The notes: generated by a model not told the origin, from the letters alone. A stretch of DNA of 64,000 nucleotides from Sphingobacteriales bacterium (GCA_025353765.1 JANXOD010000016.1:343398-407397); one strand, 5' to 3'. Shown: positions 37,344-45,861, counted from the first letter of the stretch. A program made the numbers and translations.

Positions 37344-38246
37344 TTAGATACTTTTATAGTAGGCAATGGCCTTCTTTCTTTTTGCAATTGTAAAAGGATA
37401 GGTTAAAAGATGGAAGATGTAGACTATTGGCGAAATTATCCAAATAGCCAATAGCAAATAAATATTAAAAACTTTCAACCATGATTTCCGCGATTCTTTT
37501 TTAGAGATAATCAGATTAGCCCATTTATTGAATACTATGTTCCCTTTTTTGTCGGTTTTAATCAAATACTCATTAACAGTGACCGCATCCATTTTGAGCA
37601 ATTCAGGTTGCAGATCGTTAAAATTATTTCTTTGCAAGCTTTTACCTATCGTTTCCCCAAATCGAGAAGCTTCTTGAATATCTTTCTCGGAAACTCCCGG
37701 TTTTGGGAAAATCCCCAAATAATTGCGTTTTTTTCCTAAAAACATCCAATCTACAATGGTAATCACGCTGATTAAATTCGGTGCCCTATCCACTAAAACA
37801 ATGTTTCCCACTAACTGTGCATTTACGTTTCTGAGCAGTTGCTTCACTTTTTCCTGCGCCATAATCCACATGTTTCTGCAACCGATAACAGTTACCACTG
37901 GTGTGTTTTCCAACAATTGTTTTGCAAATTCACTTTTCAAAAAAGAATTTACAGGAATGGATGGTGACAAATACCAGACTTGATATGCCAAAATCACCAA
38001 ATCGTATTTCTTTGCTAAAACTTCTTCTGGTGGAGCAAGGATTTTCGCTGGGATTTGCAGAAATGATTCCGGAAATGCATCAAAAAAAGCTTCCTTTTTC
38101 CATGGGAAAGAGAATGGCTTCTCTAGTTTTATCTCGCTAAAAGTTAAGCTCACATCGGCATCATTCAGAAGTGGTTTTGCGATATTTTTTGCAATTTCTT
38201 CCAATTGGCCCGATTGGGAATAATATAGCACGAGGATATCATTCAT
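37344..38246 (-). CDS. darA: DarA-like dialkylresorcinol condensing enzyme
   Basis: A 300-residue protein that opens with a flavodoxin-like strand and phosphate loop, ILVLYYSQSGQLEEIAKNIA. LAYQVWYLSPSIPVNSFL and VVTVIGCRNMWIMAQEKV follow, and two membrane-type helices lie near the C-terminus (WLKVFNIYLLLAIWIISPIV). I recognise this as the family named dialkylresorcinol condensing enzyme, which acts with DarB on fatty-acid-derived substrates to build the resorcinol of flexirubin-type pigments. It is the first gene of a two-gene unit; a TATATTTG box lies just upstream. Confidence 0.8.
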   Translation of the reverse strand: MNDILVLYYSQSGQLEEIAKNIAKPLLNDADVSLTFSEIKLEKPFSFPWKKEAFFDAFPESFLQIPAKILAPPEEVLAKKYDLVILAYQVWYLSPSIPVNSFLKSEFAKQLLENTPVVTVIGCRNMWIMAQEKVKQLLRNVNAQLVGNIVLVDRAPNLISVITIVDWMFLGKKRNYLGIFPKPGVSEKDIQEASRFGETIGKSLQRNNFNDLQPELLKMDAVTVNEYLIKTDKKGNIVFNKWANLIISKKESRKSWLKVFNIYLLLAIWIISPIVYIFHLLTYPFTIAKRKKAIAYYKSI

Positions 38247-38266
38247 TAATATTTTTTATTTTAAAG

Positions 38267-38274
38267 CAAATATA
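38267..38274 (-). promoter_or_regulatory. -7 promoter box for darAB
   Basis: Reads TATATTTG on the minus strand, an exact TAnnTTTG match, about 20 bases before the darA start. No TTTG at the -33 spacing was found. Confidence 0.5.
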
Positions 38275-38488
38275 GCGCAATATAAAATCGTATTAACTTG
38301 TTTTTTGGTTAAAAAAATTTATTTTTTCAGGAAAACAAATTTTACATTCTCTTTTTCTGAGCGAATTCGTTTTAAGTTGATGTGTCTTCGACAAAAAGTA
38401 TGACTGGCGGGTATATTATTAAGGAGTTTATGGATTGAGTAATTAAATGAATGCAAGGATTAGCATGTCCATATTCTCGGCAAATTTT

Positions 38489-38515
38489 AACTGTCAGGTA
38501 GAAACATCTGACAGC
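38489..38515. repeat. hairpin repeat, right flank of the darAB pair
   Basis: CTGTCAG (38491-38497) pairs with CTGACAG (38508-38514), with the extended blocks AGGT and ATCT in the loop. Its reverse complement closely matches the hairpin at 36135-36161, so the darA-darB pair sits between inverted copies of one palindrome. Confidence 0.6.
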
Positions 38516-38652
38516 ACACGATGAAGGTTGGGTAGGTTTTAGGATTAGGCGCCACAACATAAGAAGTAGCCACCGCACTATAGGAAATACCAATCGCAAC
38601 CGAAGAATAAAAATAATTATCCGATATTGCATCGCAGAAGCAGCAGATTATT

Positions 38653-39228
38653 ATGGATATTATAAAGCAACACTTCATTGAAGCACAAGAAGTTTTAAGC
38701 ACTTTTTTGTCTGATAATATGAACTTCCAAAAAATTGAATCTGCTGGACAATTACTGGTTACAGCTATACATGATGGCAAAAAAATAATCTCATGCGGCA
38801 ATGGTGGTTCTATGTGTGATGCCATGCATTTTGCAGAAGAACTATCCGGCAGATATCGTAATGACCGGCCTGCATTACCCGCCCTTTCTATTTCAGATCC
38901 TTCACATTTATCATGTGTAGCTAATGATTATGGTTATGCTTTTGTATTCTCCAGAATGGTTGAAGCTATCGGGCAATCCGGTGATGTTCTATTTGCCATC
39001 AGCACCAGCGGCAATTCAGAAAATGTATTAAATGCTATTGAAGCTGCAAAGAAAAAAGGAATGCAGATAATTGGTTTAACCGGTAAAGATGGCGGCAAAA
39101 TGGCTTCACTTTGTGATGTTGAAATCCGGGCACCTCAGTCACAATATGCAGACCGGGCGCAGGAAATTCATATTAAAGTGATTCACTCATTGATTGATTT
39201 TATCGAACAGCAGGTAAGAATATTATAA
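38653..39228 (+). CDS. gmhA: SIS-domain phosphoheptose isomerase (GmhA-like)
   Basis: Converts sedoheptulose 7-phosphate to heptose 7-phosphate for lipopolysaccharide core. The SIS fold is clear: [75 protein letters not shown] and [11 protein letters not shown], with the GmhA-specific C-terminal helix [18 protein letters not shown]. Length (191) is that of GmhA. No hldE or hldD partner is nearby. DiaA is the main alternative for this fold, but the [13 protein letters not shown] segment favours GmhA. Confidence 0.9.
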   Translation: MDIIKQHFIEAQEVLSTFLSDNMNFQKIESAGQLLVTAIHDGKKIISCGNGGSMCDAMHFAEELSGRYRNDRPALPALSISDPSHLSCVANDYGYAFVFSRMVEAIGQSGDVLFAISTSGNSENVLNAIEAAKKKGMQIIGLTGKDGGKMASLCDVEIRAPQSQYADRAQEIHIKVIHSLIDFIEQQVRIL

Positions 39229-39260
39229 TTCGTTCAAATTTGCAATAATTATTATCTGCA

Positions 39261-39647
39261 ATGAAACTAAAACAATTTATAATAATTGGCTTAATCCTCA
39301 CTGTTACAGGATTAATAGCTTTTCTATCAAGCTTGGGTGGAGAATATTATAGAACCTATAGCCCGGATAAGCAATATTCTGTTTTTGCTCAAAAATACAA
39401 TTATGAAAATTTCCTTCCCGGAATGCTCGGTGGTGGTGGCGATGCCAGAGGCAGACTTGTTTTATACGATGAAATAGAGAAAAAAATTATAGACAAGGGT
39501 GAAATAATAATGTTGTCGCTAACACCAGAAATACAATGGGAGGAAAATCATGCTTATTATATAGGTGAAGAAAATTATCCTAATATATTGAGACCGTGGA
39601 CTCTTCCAAGAAAAATTAAAAAACAGATTGACTTTGCAGCCCCGTAA
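39261..39647 (+). CDS. small membrane-anchored protein of unknown function
   Basis: Not recognised. The 128-residue protein has one N-terminal hydrophobic helix (about 5-25, FIIIGLILTVTGLIAFLSS) followed by a soluble part with GGEYYRTYSPDKQYSVFAQ, which reads like the start of a propeller-type or WD-like exported domain. A glycine-rich loop GMLGGGGDARGRLVLYD and EIQWEENHAYYIG, near the end, complete it. Display of a strand-rich domain on the outer side of the inner membrane is likely. It follows gmhA by 32 bases and may be co-transcribed with it. Confidence 0.6.
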   Translation: MKLKQFIIIGLILTVTGLIAFLSSLGGEYYRTYSPDKQYSVFAQKYNYENFLPGMLGGGGDARGRLVLYDEIEKKIIDKGEIIMLSLTPEIQWEENHAYYIGEENYPNILRPWTLPRKIKKQIDFAAP

Positions 39648-39719
39648 ATTTTATAAATAATATAGTTGAATAAGCTACCAATAGTAAGAGAACTGGCTAT
39701 TGGTAGCTTAAAGATGATG

Positions 39720-39959
39720 TTAATTGCCCGCAGGAGTAGGTTTGTAAACAGCGCCAGTAGCAAAATCAACTATTAATCCTAACGCACCCGTTAAAACTGC
39801 ATCAGCAATAATATAACCCACCCTAACCTGGCGTTGTGGTTGGCCCTGAGTAGGCTTAGTAACCTGATAGGAAGTTCTTGGTCCACCTAAAATGGTAGCG
39901 CAACCTGATAGCAGGCCAACTATTAACAACACGGAAATAATACTGTTAAACTTTTTCAT
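39720..39959 (-). CDS. small lipoprotein
   Basis: A 79-residue lipoprotein with the lipobox LSGC (Cys near 19) directly followed by ATILGGPRTSYQV. The mature part has one hydrophobic stretch (IIADAVLTGALGLIVDFATGAVY) that could be a membrane-associated helix hairpin of the kind seen in small YceK/Rz1-like or glycine-zipper lipoproteins. No function can be given. It is 12 bases downstream of the RDD-like gene and probably shares its transcript. Confidence 0.7.
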   Translation of the reverse strand: MKKFNSIISVLLIVGLLSGCATILGGPRTSYQVTKPTQGQPQRQVRVGYIIADAVLTGALGLIVDFATGAVYKPTPAGN

Positions 39960-39971
39960 GATTTCATAGAG

Positions 39972-40355
39972 TTAAGAATTAATTGTTTTTGTTTTTGATA
40001 ATAAGTCGTGTAAAGTGCTTTTATCTTCTGAAAAAAGAATAAATAATGGTTCCAAAGGAATAAACCGTATAACAGTTCTTAATGCTAATTGTTTGATAGT
40101 TGGTTTATTTCCACTTTGATCCACTACGGTAGATTTGGTTATAAATTTTGAAAGCGGTATCTGAAGCAGGCATTCAAATAATAAATAATACAAGAAATTA
40201 AAAAAGAGAAATAGATATTTCAATTGCCTTATTTCTGTTTGAGATAAAAAACTAGATACATATAGCAACCTAACAATACCAATAAATGCAATTAGGCAAA
40301 TTGTAGTATCAATAACCCAGTTCAAAAATCGCTTTCGCCTGCTAATATTAATCAT
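39972..40355 (-). CDS. RDD-like membrane protein
   Basis: Begins with SRRKRFLNWVIDTTICLIAF, where RFLNWVID is the typical RDD-family entry (Arg then Asp at the first helix). A helix FLFLFFNFLYYLLFECLLQIPLSK and the terminal ALRTVIRFIPLEPLFILF with DLLSKT complete the pattern of short RDD proteins. Three helices, function unknown. A longer frame starts at 40412, but the 19 extra residues are not family-like and the ATG at 40355 puts the conserved Arg-rich start in the usual place. Confidence 0.72.
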   Translation of the reverse strand: MINISRRKRFLNWVIDTTICLIAFIGIVRLLYVSSFLSQTEIRQLKYLFLFFNFLYYLLFECLLQIPLSKFITKSTVVDQSGNKPTIKQLALRTVIRFIPLEPLFILFSEDKSTLHDLLSKTKTINS

Positions 40356-40448
40356 ATATTTATTTAATATGAAATTATATATAAATATAAGATAATATTT
40401 AATAAATGACAATTATTGAGCTCAGATTAAAATAATTGGTTTTTTTTA

Positions 40449-40456
40449 TATCTTTG
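40449..40456 (+). promoter_or_regulatory. -7 promoter box for the rpsP operon
   Basis: TATCTTTG, an exact TAnnTTTG match, 50 bases upstream of rpsP. The leader that follows begins near GCAGCCCGCAG. The -33 element is not clear. Confidence 0.5.
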
Positions 40457-40506
40457 CAGCCCGCAGAATAGTCTCCGGGAATATGTTGAATACATAAACT
40501 TAAAAA

Positions 40507-41166
40507 ATGGCAACTAAAATCAGATTGCAAAGATTTGGTAAAAAGGGAAAACCTTTTTATCATGTAGTGGTAGCAGACGCTCGTGCTCCAAGAGATGGTA
40601 AATTTATAGAACGTATCGGTTCTTACAATCCAAACACAAACCCCGCTACTATTGAAATTAATTTCGAAAAAGCGTTAGACTGGGTTAACAAAGGTGCTGA
40701 ACCTACAGATACTTGTCGTGCGATACTTTCGTACAAAGGTGTGATGTACAAAAAACATCTGGAAGGTGGTGTTAAAAAAGGCGCTTTAACAGTAGAACAA
40801 GCAGAAACTAAATTTGCGGAGTGGTTACAAAGCAAAGAAGGTAAAATTGAAAGTAAAAAAGATGGCTTAACTAAATCGAAAGATGAAGTTAAAAAAGCAG
40901 CCTTAGCTGCAGAAGCTAAAAAGAAAGAAGAAATTGCTGCTGCAATAACTCTTAAAAACACTCCTCTTGCTGAAGAAGTTATAGAAGAAGAGGTTCCAGT
41001 TGCCCAAGCTGCTACCGATGAAGTAGTAGAAGAAGCTCCTATTGCTGAAGTGGTAACCGAAGAAGTTGTTGCTGAGGCTCCAGCTATTGAGGAAACGGTT
41101 GCGGAAACTACAGAAGAAGTTACTGAAGCTCCTGCTACAGAAAGTGCAGAAGAAAAAGCTGAGTAA
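40507..41166 (+). CDS. rpsP: 30S ribosomal protein bS16 with long C-terminal extension
   Basis: The first 80-90 residues are canonical bS16: [40 protein letters not shown] and [20 protein letters not shown]. The protein then continues for about 130 residues: a lysine/alanine-rich helical part (about 100-150) and a highly acidic tail of repeated Glu-Val-Ala blocks (for example [18 protein letters not shown]). Bacteroidota bS16 proteins are known to be longer than E. coli's 82 residues; 219 is at the long end. First gene of rpsP-rimM-trmD-rplS. Confidence 0.95.
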   Translation: MATKIRLQRFGKKGKPFYHVVVADARAPRDGKFIERIGSYNPNTNPATIEINFEKALDWVNKGAEPTDTCRAILSYKGVMYKKHLEGGVKKGALTVEQAETKFAEWLQSKEGKIESKKDGLTKSKDEVKKAALAAEAKKKEEIAAAITLKNTPLAEEVIEEEVPVAQAATDEVVEEAPIAEVVTEEVVAEAPAIEETVAETTEEVTEAPATESAEEKAE

Positions 41167-41187
41167 TATATTATTATCATTATAAGC

Positions 41188-41232
41188 GATAGCGAAGAAT
41201 CTTTCTCCATAGAAAGTCTTCGCTATCCTTGT
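41188..41232 (+). terminator. long hairpin between rpsP and rimM (attenuator or processing site)
   Basis: GATAGCGAAGA (41188-41198) pairs with TCTTCGCTATC (41217-41227), and inside it CTTTCT pairs with AGAAAG around the loop CCAT, with a two-base bulge. The short tract CTTGTTT follows. Within an operon it may reduce transcription into rimM-trmD relative to rpsP, or mark a processing site. Confidence 0.65.
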
Positions 41233-41248
41233 TTAAAACAGATTCAAA

Positions 41249-41284
41249 CTCTCCTCTCTTCTGGAGAGGAATCGGGGTGAGGCT
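41249..41284 (+). repeat. short palindromic Bacteroidota-type repeat that provides the rimM ribosome-binding site
   Basis: A short palindrome, CCTCTC-TTCTG-GAGAGG, is followed by AATCGGGGTGAGGCT, ending directly at the rimM ATG. From memory, this CTCTCC...GGAGAGG-GGGGTGAGG unit is scattered between genes in many Bacteroidota. Here its GGGGTGAGG lies five bases before the start codon and would serve as Shine-Dalgarno sequence. Confidence 0.5.
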
Positions 41285-41812
41285 ATGAAAATCGAAGATT
41301 GTTTTTATATCGGCTATATCACTAAAACTAAAGGTTTAAAAGGTGAGATTCAGGTGTTTTTTGAATATGAGGAACCAGCCGATCTTCCTCTTAAATCTGT
41401 TTTTGCAGAAATAAACGGGAAACTAATTCCCTACTTCATATCTTCTTTCAAATTGCAAAATAATCAAACCGGTAATTTCTATTTTGATGATATAGATACT
41501 ATCGAAAAGGCCGAGAAATTAATCCGCAAAAAACTATACCTGCCCACTGCTTTAAAACCCGAACGGGATGAAGATGAGTTTCTCATTAAAGATTTGAAAG
41601 GCTTTATTGTACATGATGAAAAAGAAGGTGAACTCGGTGAGATCATTGAAATTAATGAATATCCTCAACAATATATAGCCGTTGTATCTTATAAATTTAA
41701 AGAAATCATGTTTCCTTTAAATAATGATCTGATTGTAGAGGTTGACCAGGAAAATAGCATTTTACATGTTACACTTCCGGATGGATTAATTGACCTCTAT
41801 ATTGGCGAGTAG
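41285..41812 (+). CDS. rimM: 16S rRNA processing protein RimM
   Basis: Assembly factor for the 30S head; binds uS19. The N-terminal beta-barrel begins with FYIGYITKTKGLKGEIQVFF, the standard G-x-x-G-x-x-G-E/K-V pattern, and the C-terminal PRC-barrel has LKGFIVHDEKEGELGEIIEI and the late IMFPLNNDLIVEVD. Length (175) is normal. Second gene of the rpsP-rimM-trmD-rplS operon; it starts right behind a repeat unit. Confidence 0.95.
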   Translation: MKIEDCFYIGYITKTKGLKGEIQVFFEYEEPADLPLKSVFAEINGKLIPYFISSFKLQNNQTGNFYFDDIDTIEKAEKLIRKKLYLPTALKPERDEDEFLIKDLKGFIVHDEKEGELGEIIEINEYPQQYIAVVSYKFKEIMFPLNNDLIVEVDQENSILHVTLPDGLIDLYIGE

Positions 41813-41867
41813 GGAGAATTCATGAATTCTCCCTACAAATAATTATAAATTATCCTTATTTTACATC

Positions 41868-42542
41868 ATGCGTTTTGACATCATAACTATTTTGCCAGCC
41901 CTGTTGGAAAGTCCTTTTGCACATTCCATTTTGCAGCGTGCCCAAAAGAAAGGCAGGGTTGAAATTGTAATACATAATTTGAGAGATTACAGCACTAACA
42001 AACAGAAAAGTGTAGATGATTACCCCTATGGTGGCGGTAGCGGCATGGTCATGGGTATTGAGCCATTTGCTAATTGCATCAATAAATTAAAATTTGAGCG
42101 GGAGTACGATGAGGTGATTTTCATGACTCCGGATGGGGAAACATTAAGTCAGACGATGGCTAATGAACTTTCGGGCAAAGGGAATATAATGATACTTTGC
42201 GGTCATTATAAAGGAATTGACCAACGCATCAGGGATCTGTTTGTAACACGTGAAATTTCAATTGGTGATTATGTACTTTCTGGAGGTGAGTTACCTGCCG
42301 CAGTTTTCGTAGATAGCATTGTACGACTGCTTCCTGGCGTTCTTAATAATGAAACTTCGGCTTTATCCGATTCTTTTCAAGGCGAACTGTTAGATGCCCC
42401 GATCTATACCCGACCGGCAGATTGGCAGGGACATAAAGTACCCGATATTTTATTAAGCGGAAATGAAGCTGCCATTAATAATTGGCGGGATGAGCAAGCT
42501 TTAGAACGTACCAAATTACGCAGACCCGACCTATTAAACTAA
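41868..42542 (+). CDS. trmD: tRNA (guanine-N1)-methyltransferase TrmD
   Basis: Makes m1G37 in tRNAs to prevent frameshifting. The trefoil-knot SPOUT motifs are present: [48 protein letters not shown], and LLPGVLNN with the C-terminal YTRPADWQG and [15 protein letters not shown]. Length (224) is normal. Third gene in the translation operon. Confidence 0.97.
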   Translation: MRFDIITILPALLESPFAHSILQRAQKKGRVEIVIHNLRDYSTNKQKSVDDYPYGGGSGMVMGIEPFANCINKLKFEREYDEVIFMTPDGETLSQTMANELSGKGNIMILCGHYKGIDQRIRDLFVTREISIGDYVLSGGELPAAVFVDSIVRLLPGVLNNETSALSDSFQGELLDAPIYTRPADWQGHKVPDILLSGNEAAINNWRDEQALERTKLRRPDLLN

Positions 42543-42713
42543 CATTGCTAATAAACTTGAATAAAAAGAGATTTGTTCCATACTCTTATATAAAATGTTA
42601 ATTCCTTTATAAAAGTGGAAAAAAACCAAACTTCCTTTTTTTAGTTAAAAATTATTCCTAATATTGCACTCCGATTTTTATAGTCTAAAAATTGGAATTA
42701 AGAGCTTAAAATC

Positions 42714-43061
42714 ATGGATTTAGTAAAATTTGTTGAAGAGCAGGCAGTAGTTAAAAAGCAAGTTCCTGTATTCAAAGCCGGCGATACGGTTAGTGTTCAC
42801 TACAAAATTCGCGAAGGAAATAAAGAGCGTATCCAGATTTATCAGGGTGTGGTTATTCAACGCAATAGTGTAGGTGTGAACGAAACATTCACTGTGCGCA
42901 AAATGTCTAACGGCGTTGGAGTAGAACGTATTTTCCCTGTTAATTCTCCAAATATTGATAAAATTGATGTGAATAGTCATGGAAAAGTTCGCAGAGCAAA
43001 ACTGTTTTACTTACGTGAACTAACCGGTAAAGCTGCTCGTATCAAATCAAAAAGAGTGTAA
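42714..43061 (+). CDS. rplS: 50S ribosomal protein bL19
   Basis: A 115-residue bL19 with [54 protein letters not shown] and [17 protein letters not shown]. It sits at the 50S-30S interface. The 170 bases in front of it (42543-42713) hold no clear hairpin, so it may have its own promoter as well as operon transcription. Confidence 0.97.
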   Translation: MDLVKFVEEQAVVKKQVPVFKAGDTVSVHYKIREGNKERIQIYQGVVIQRNSVGVNETFTVRKMSNGVGVERIFPVNSPNIDKIDVNSHGKVRRAKLFYLRELTGKAARIKSKRV

Positions 43062-43078
43062 TTCTATTCATACCTTAT

Positions 43079-43122
43079 TTAACCTCCCTTCCCAATAAAA
43101 ACCGGAACGGAGGTTTTTTTGT
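43079..43122 (+). terminator. terminator of the rpsP-rimM-trmD-rplS operon
   Basis: AACCTCC (43081-43087) pairs with GGAGGTT (43109-43115), with additional pairing inside, and is followed by a run of Ts. Confidence 0.85.
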
Positions 43123-43149
43123 TTTTACCCCCTGCAATAAAAGATATAG

Positions 43150-44376
43150 ATGAAACAACTATTAAAACGTTTTGAAGAAAAAAGGCCGGAAATTGTATTT
43201 GAATGGAAAGATACTGAAACTGAAGCTGAAGGTTGGGTTGTGATTAATTCTTTAAGAGGCGGAGCCGCAGGTGGCGGTACACGTATGCGTAAAGGTTTAG
43301 ATAAGCGTGAAGTTGAATCACTGGCCAAAACGATGGAAGTAAAATTTACAGTTTCTGGTCCGCCGATAGGTGGGGCAAAATCAGGAATTAATTTCGATCC
43401 GGCAGATCCGCGAAAAAAAGGCGTTTTAGAACGTTGGTATAAAGCCGTAATGCCACTGTTGAAAAACTATTATGGTACAGGCGGAGATTTAAATGTGGAT
43501 GAAATTCATGAAGTAATTCCAATTACCGAAAATTATGGATTATGGCATCCCCAGGAAGGGGTAATTAATGGTCATTACAACGCTCGTGAAAATGAACGAA
43601 TACATCAAATTGGCCAGTTACGTTATGGTGTTTCTAAAGTTTTGGAAGATGTAAACTTCTCGCCGGATGTGAAAAAAAAATATGTAGTGGCAGATATGAT
43701 CACCGGTTATGGAGTTTCAGAATCTATCCGTCATTTTTATGATATTTATGGGGGTAATATCTCCGAAAAGCGTGCTATCATTCAGGGTTGGGGCAATGTG
43801 GCTGCTGCTGCTGCTTTTTATCTTGCCCAACAGGGAGTTAAAATTATTGGGATCATAGATCGTGTTGGAGGTTTATTAAAGCCCGAGGGTTTTACATTCG
43901 AAGAGATCCGGCAACTATTTATAAACCGGAAAGGCAATACTCTGATAGCCGAAAACCTGACCCCTTTTGATCAGATTAATGAGCAAATATGGCATACAGA
44001 AGCAGAAATATTTGTTCCGGCTGCTGCATCACGTTTAGTAACTGAAGAGCAGGTAAAGAATTTGATTAAAGCAGGCCTGGAAATTATTGCCAGCGGAGCA
44101 AATGTTCCTTTTGCGGATAAAGAAATATTTTTCGGTCCTATTATGGAACGTGCGGATGGGAATGTGGCCGTGATACCCGATTTTATTTCTAATTGCGGAA
44201 TGGCCCGTGTTTTTGCTTATTTAATGGAGCGCAACATTGAAATGAGCGATGCCGCTATATTTAGCGATGCTTCTAATGTGATACGTGCCGCATTAGAAAA
44301 AACGTACGCTAAATCAAAATTGAAAACAGAAATATCAAAAACTGCGTTTGAAATAGCATTAGAACAATTAGTATAA
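43150..44376 (+). CDS. Glu/Leu/Phe/Val dehydrogenase
   Basis: NAD(P)-dependent amino-acid dehydrogenase of the glutamate/leucine family. The catalytic lysine segment is GPPIGGAKSGINFDP, and the second conserved piece is GTGGDLNVDE. The Rossmann domain has IQGWGNVAAAAAFYLAQQG. C-terminal landmarks are EIFVPAAASRLVT, IASGANVPF and PDFISNCGMARVFAY. It deaminates an amino acid to its keto acid; sequence alone does not decide glutamate against branched-chain substrates. It is followed after one base by the MscS gene. Confidence 0.9.
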   Translation: MKQLLKRFEEKRPEIVFEWKDTETEAEGWVVINSLRGGAAGGGTRMRKGLDKREVESLAKTMEVKFTVSGPPIGGAKSGINFDPADPRKKGVLERWYKAVMPLLKNYYGTGGDLNVDEIHEVIPITENYGLWHPQEGVINGHYNARENERIHQIGQLRYGVSKVLEDVNFSPDVKKKYVVADMITGYGVSESIRHFYDIYGGNISEKRAIIQGWGNVAAAAAFYLAQQGVKIIGIIDRVGGLLKPEGFTFEEIRQLFINRKGNTLIAENLTPFDQINEQIWHTEAEIFVPAAASRLVTEEQVKNLIKAGLEIIASGANVPFADKEIFFGPIMERADGNVAVIPDFISNCGMARVFAYLMERNIEMSDAAIFSDASNVIRAALEKTYAKSKLKTEISKTAFEIALEQLV

Positions 44377-44377
44377 C

Positions 44378-45517
44378 ATGAATTACGAACTGTTAAATAA
44401 AATCATTTTAGGGAATACCGTAAAGAGCTATTTGCTTTTCGCGATTATACTACTGGTTGGTTTACCGTTTAAGCGTTTGTTTTCAAAACTACTCAGTAAG
44501 CTTATTTTTAAATTATTTGGCCGTTTTGGTGATGTGAAACATCCTCATGTGTTTGTTACTTTACTGGTTCACCCTGTCGAGTTGCTTATACTTTTTGCAG
44601 TTCTTTATTTTGCTATTAATCAATTAAGCTTTCCTTTAAACGAAGTAATCTTTACCAGAAAGACCACTGTTAATAATATAGCATCAACTTATAATGTTAC
44701 CCTTATTGATGTTATTGATAAAGTATTCCTGTTCCTTTTTATAATTTCTATATTTTGGATCATTCTGCGAATCATAGATTTTGTTGCACATGTTTTTCTT
44801 GATCAAGCATCCTTAACGGAGTCTAAATCTGAAAATCAGATCATTCCTTTTATAAAAGAATTATCTAAAATCGTCACGATTATTATTGGTGTTTTTGTAC
44901 TGATGGGCGCTGTTTTTAATTTGAATGTGGCTACTATTATTGCTGGTTTAGGTATTGGAGGTATTGCGGTGGCTTTGGCTGCTCAGGATACTCTACAAAA
45001 CCTTCTGGGCTCTTTTACCATTTTTGCCGATAAACCTTTTGTGGTAGGAGATCTGGTCCGGATTGATAAATACGAAGGCACCATAGAGAAAGTAGGCTTT
45101 AGAAGTACATTAATCCGAACGCTGGATAAAACGGTGGTTATCATTCCCAATAAAAAGATGATTGATAGTCCCTTGGAAAATCTGACTTTAAGAAACCTTC
45201 GCAGAATAAAGTTTAATCTGGGATTGAAATATGAAACTCCTGCGGATACTATGTTAAAGATCTCCAAAGATATTGAAGAATTTGTAAATAAACATTCTGC
45301 CACCAGTAATGATACTTCGGTAACATTTGAATCTTTCGGAGATTCTTCTTTGAACCTGCAAGTGATCTACTTTATTAAGATTGATGATTATAATAACTAT
45401 ATGAAAATCCGCGAAGAGATCAATTACCAGATCATGGAAATTGTGGCCAAGAATGGCGCTTCATTTTCCTCTCCTCCCCAAACTATATATCAACCTTATC
45501 CCACAGAAAAGAAATGA
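44378..45517 (+). CDS. MscS family mechanosensitive channel
   Basis: Three to four membrane helices precede the MscS core. The pore-lining helix segment is ATIIAGLGIGGIAVALAAQD, followed by NLLGSFTIFADKPFVVGDLV, the conserved turn into the beta domain. KVGFRSTLIRTLDKTVVIIPN forms the beta domain and the C-terminal alpha/beta portion closes the cage. It probably releases solutes on hypo-osmotic shock. Length (379) is typical of the short-to-medium members. It starts one base behind the amino-acid dehydrogenase stop. Confidence 0.93.
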   Translation: MNYELLNKIILGNTVKSYLLFAIILLVGLPFKRLFSKLLSKLIFKLFGRFGDVKHPHVFVTLLVHPVELLILFAVLYFAINQLSFPLNEVIFTRKTTVNNIASTYNVTLIDVIDKVFLFLFIISIFWIILRIIDFVAHVFLDQASLTESKSENQIIPFIKELSKIVTIIIGVFVLMGAVFNLNVATIIAGLGIGGIAVALAAQDTLQNLLGSFTIFADKPFVVGDLVRIDKYEGTIEKVGFRSTLIRTLDKTVVIIPNKKMIDSPLENLTLRNLRRIKFNLGLKYETPADTMLKISKDIEEFVNKHSATSNDTSVTFESFGDSSLNLQVIYFIKIDDYNNYMKIREEINYQIMEIVAKNGASFSSPPQTIYQPYPTEKK

Positions 45518-45591
45518 AAGAATGAGAGAAGGATGAAATGACAGAATGGTCAATTTTTCAGCCTTTTGTATACATAAAACACCTTGCAACA

Positions 45592-45630
45592 AAAAACCCG
45601 CTTCTTTATGAAAGCAGGCTTTTTATGAAA
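45592..45630. terminator. imperfect hairpin between MscS and small secreted protein genes
   Basis: A-rich and CCGCTTC on the left face GAAAGCAGGCTTTTT on the right with one mismatch and a bulge; each outer edge is a run of A or T. It lies between two convergent genes and fits a bidirectional terminator. Confidence 0.5.
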
Positions 45631-45639
45631 AATTGAAAA

Positions 45640-45834
45640 TTAATTCTTTTTTGCAGGAGCTTTTGGTGCTGCTTCAGTTGCTTTTTCTTTTCCTTCTTTG
45701 TCTTTACTGCAACAAGCCTTGCCTTTTTTACATTCTTTTTTTGTTCCTGCTTTTGCAGTAGCTTTTGGTTGAGTTTGTGCTGATGCGAAGCTTACACATG
45801 CTGCTAAAGCTAAAATGCTGAATAATTTTTTCAT
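45640..45834 (-). CDS. small exported Lys/Ala/Cys-rich protein
   Basis: A 64-residue protein with a clean signal peptide (MKKLFSILALAACVSFASAQ). The mature 44 residues are almost all Lys, Ala, Glu, Pro and Thr with the cysteine cluster CKKGKACCSKDKEG. The charge and cysteine spacing suggest a periplasmic metal- or membrane-binding peptide. No family is recognised. It has its own AT-rich upstream region and no partner gene, though the decarboxylase gene lies just upstream on the same strand. Confidence 0.65.
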   Translation of the reverse strand: MKKLFSILALAACVSFASAQTQPKATAKAGTKKECKKGKACCSKDKEGKEKATEAAPKAPAKKN

Positions 45835-45861
45835 GATTGTGTGTTTTTAATTATTATTTAT

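Larger units (their letters stand above)
38247..38652. other. 406-base intergenic region between darA and gmhA
   Basis: Holds the darA promoter box, the right-hand hairpin (38489-38515) and otherwise AT-rich DNA. A minus-strand frame runs through its right half into gmhA but looks like a shadow or remnant and is not called as a gene. No RNA gene or further regulatory site is recognisable. Confidence 0.5.

Noticed and set aside
38487..38825. Minus-strand frame over the gmhA start and the preceding gap
   Set aside because: Half of it is the shadow of gmhA; the rest reads through a hairpin repeat. It could be a gene remnant, but nothing supports it.
40623..41210. 195-codon frame opposite rpsP
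   Set aside because: It mirrors the repetitive Glu/Ala/Val tail of bS16 and has a Ser/Ala-only composition, so it is a shadow of that tail.
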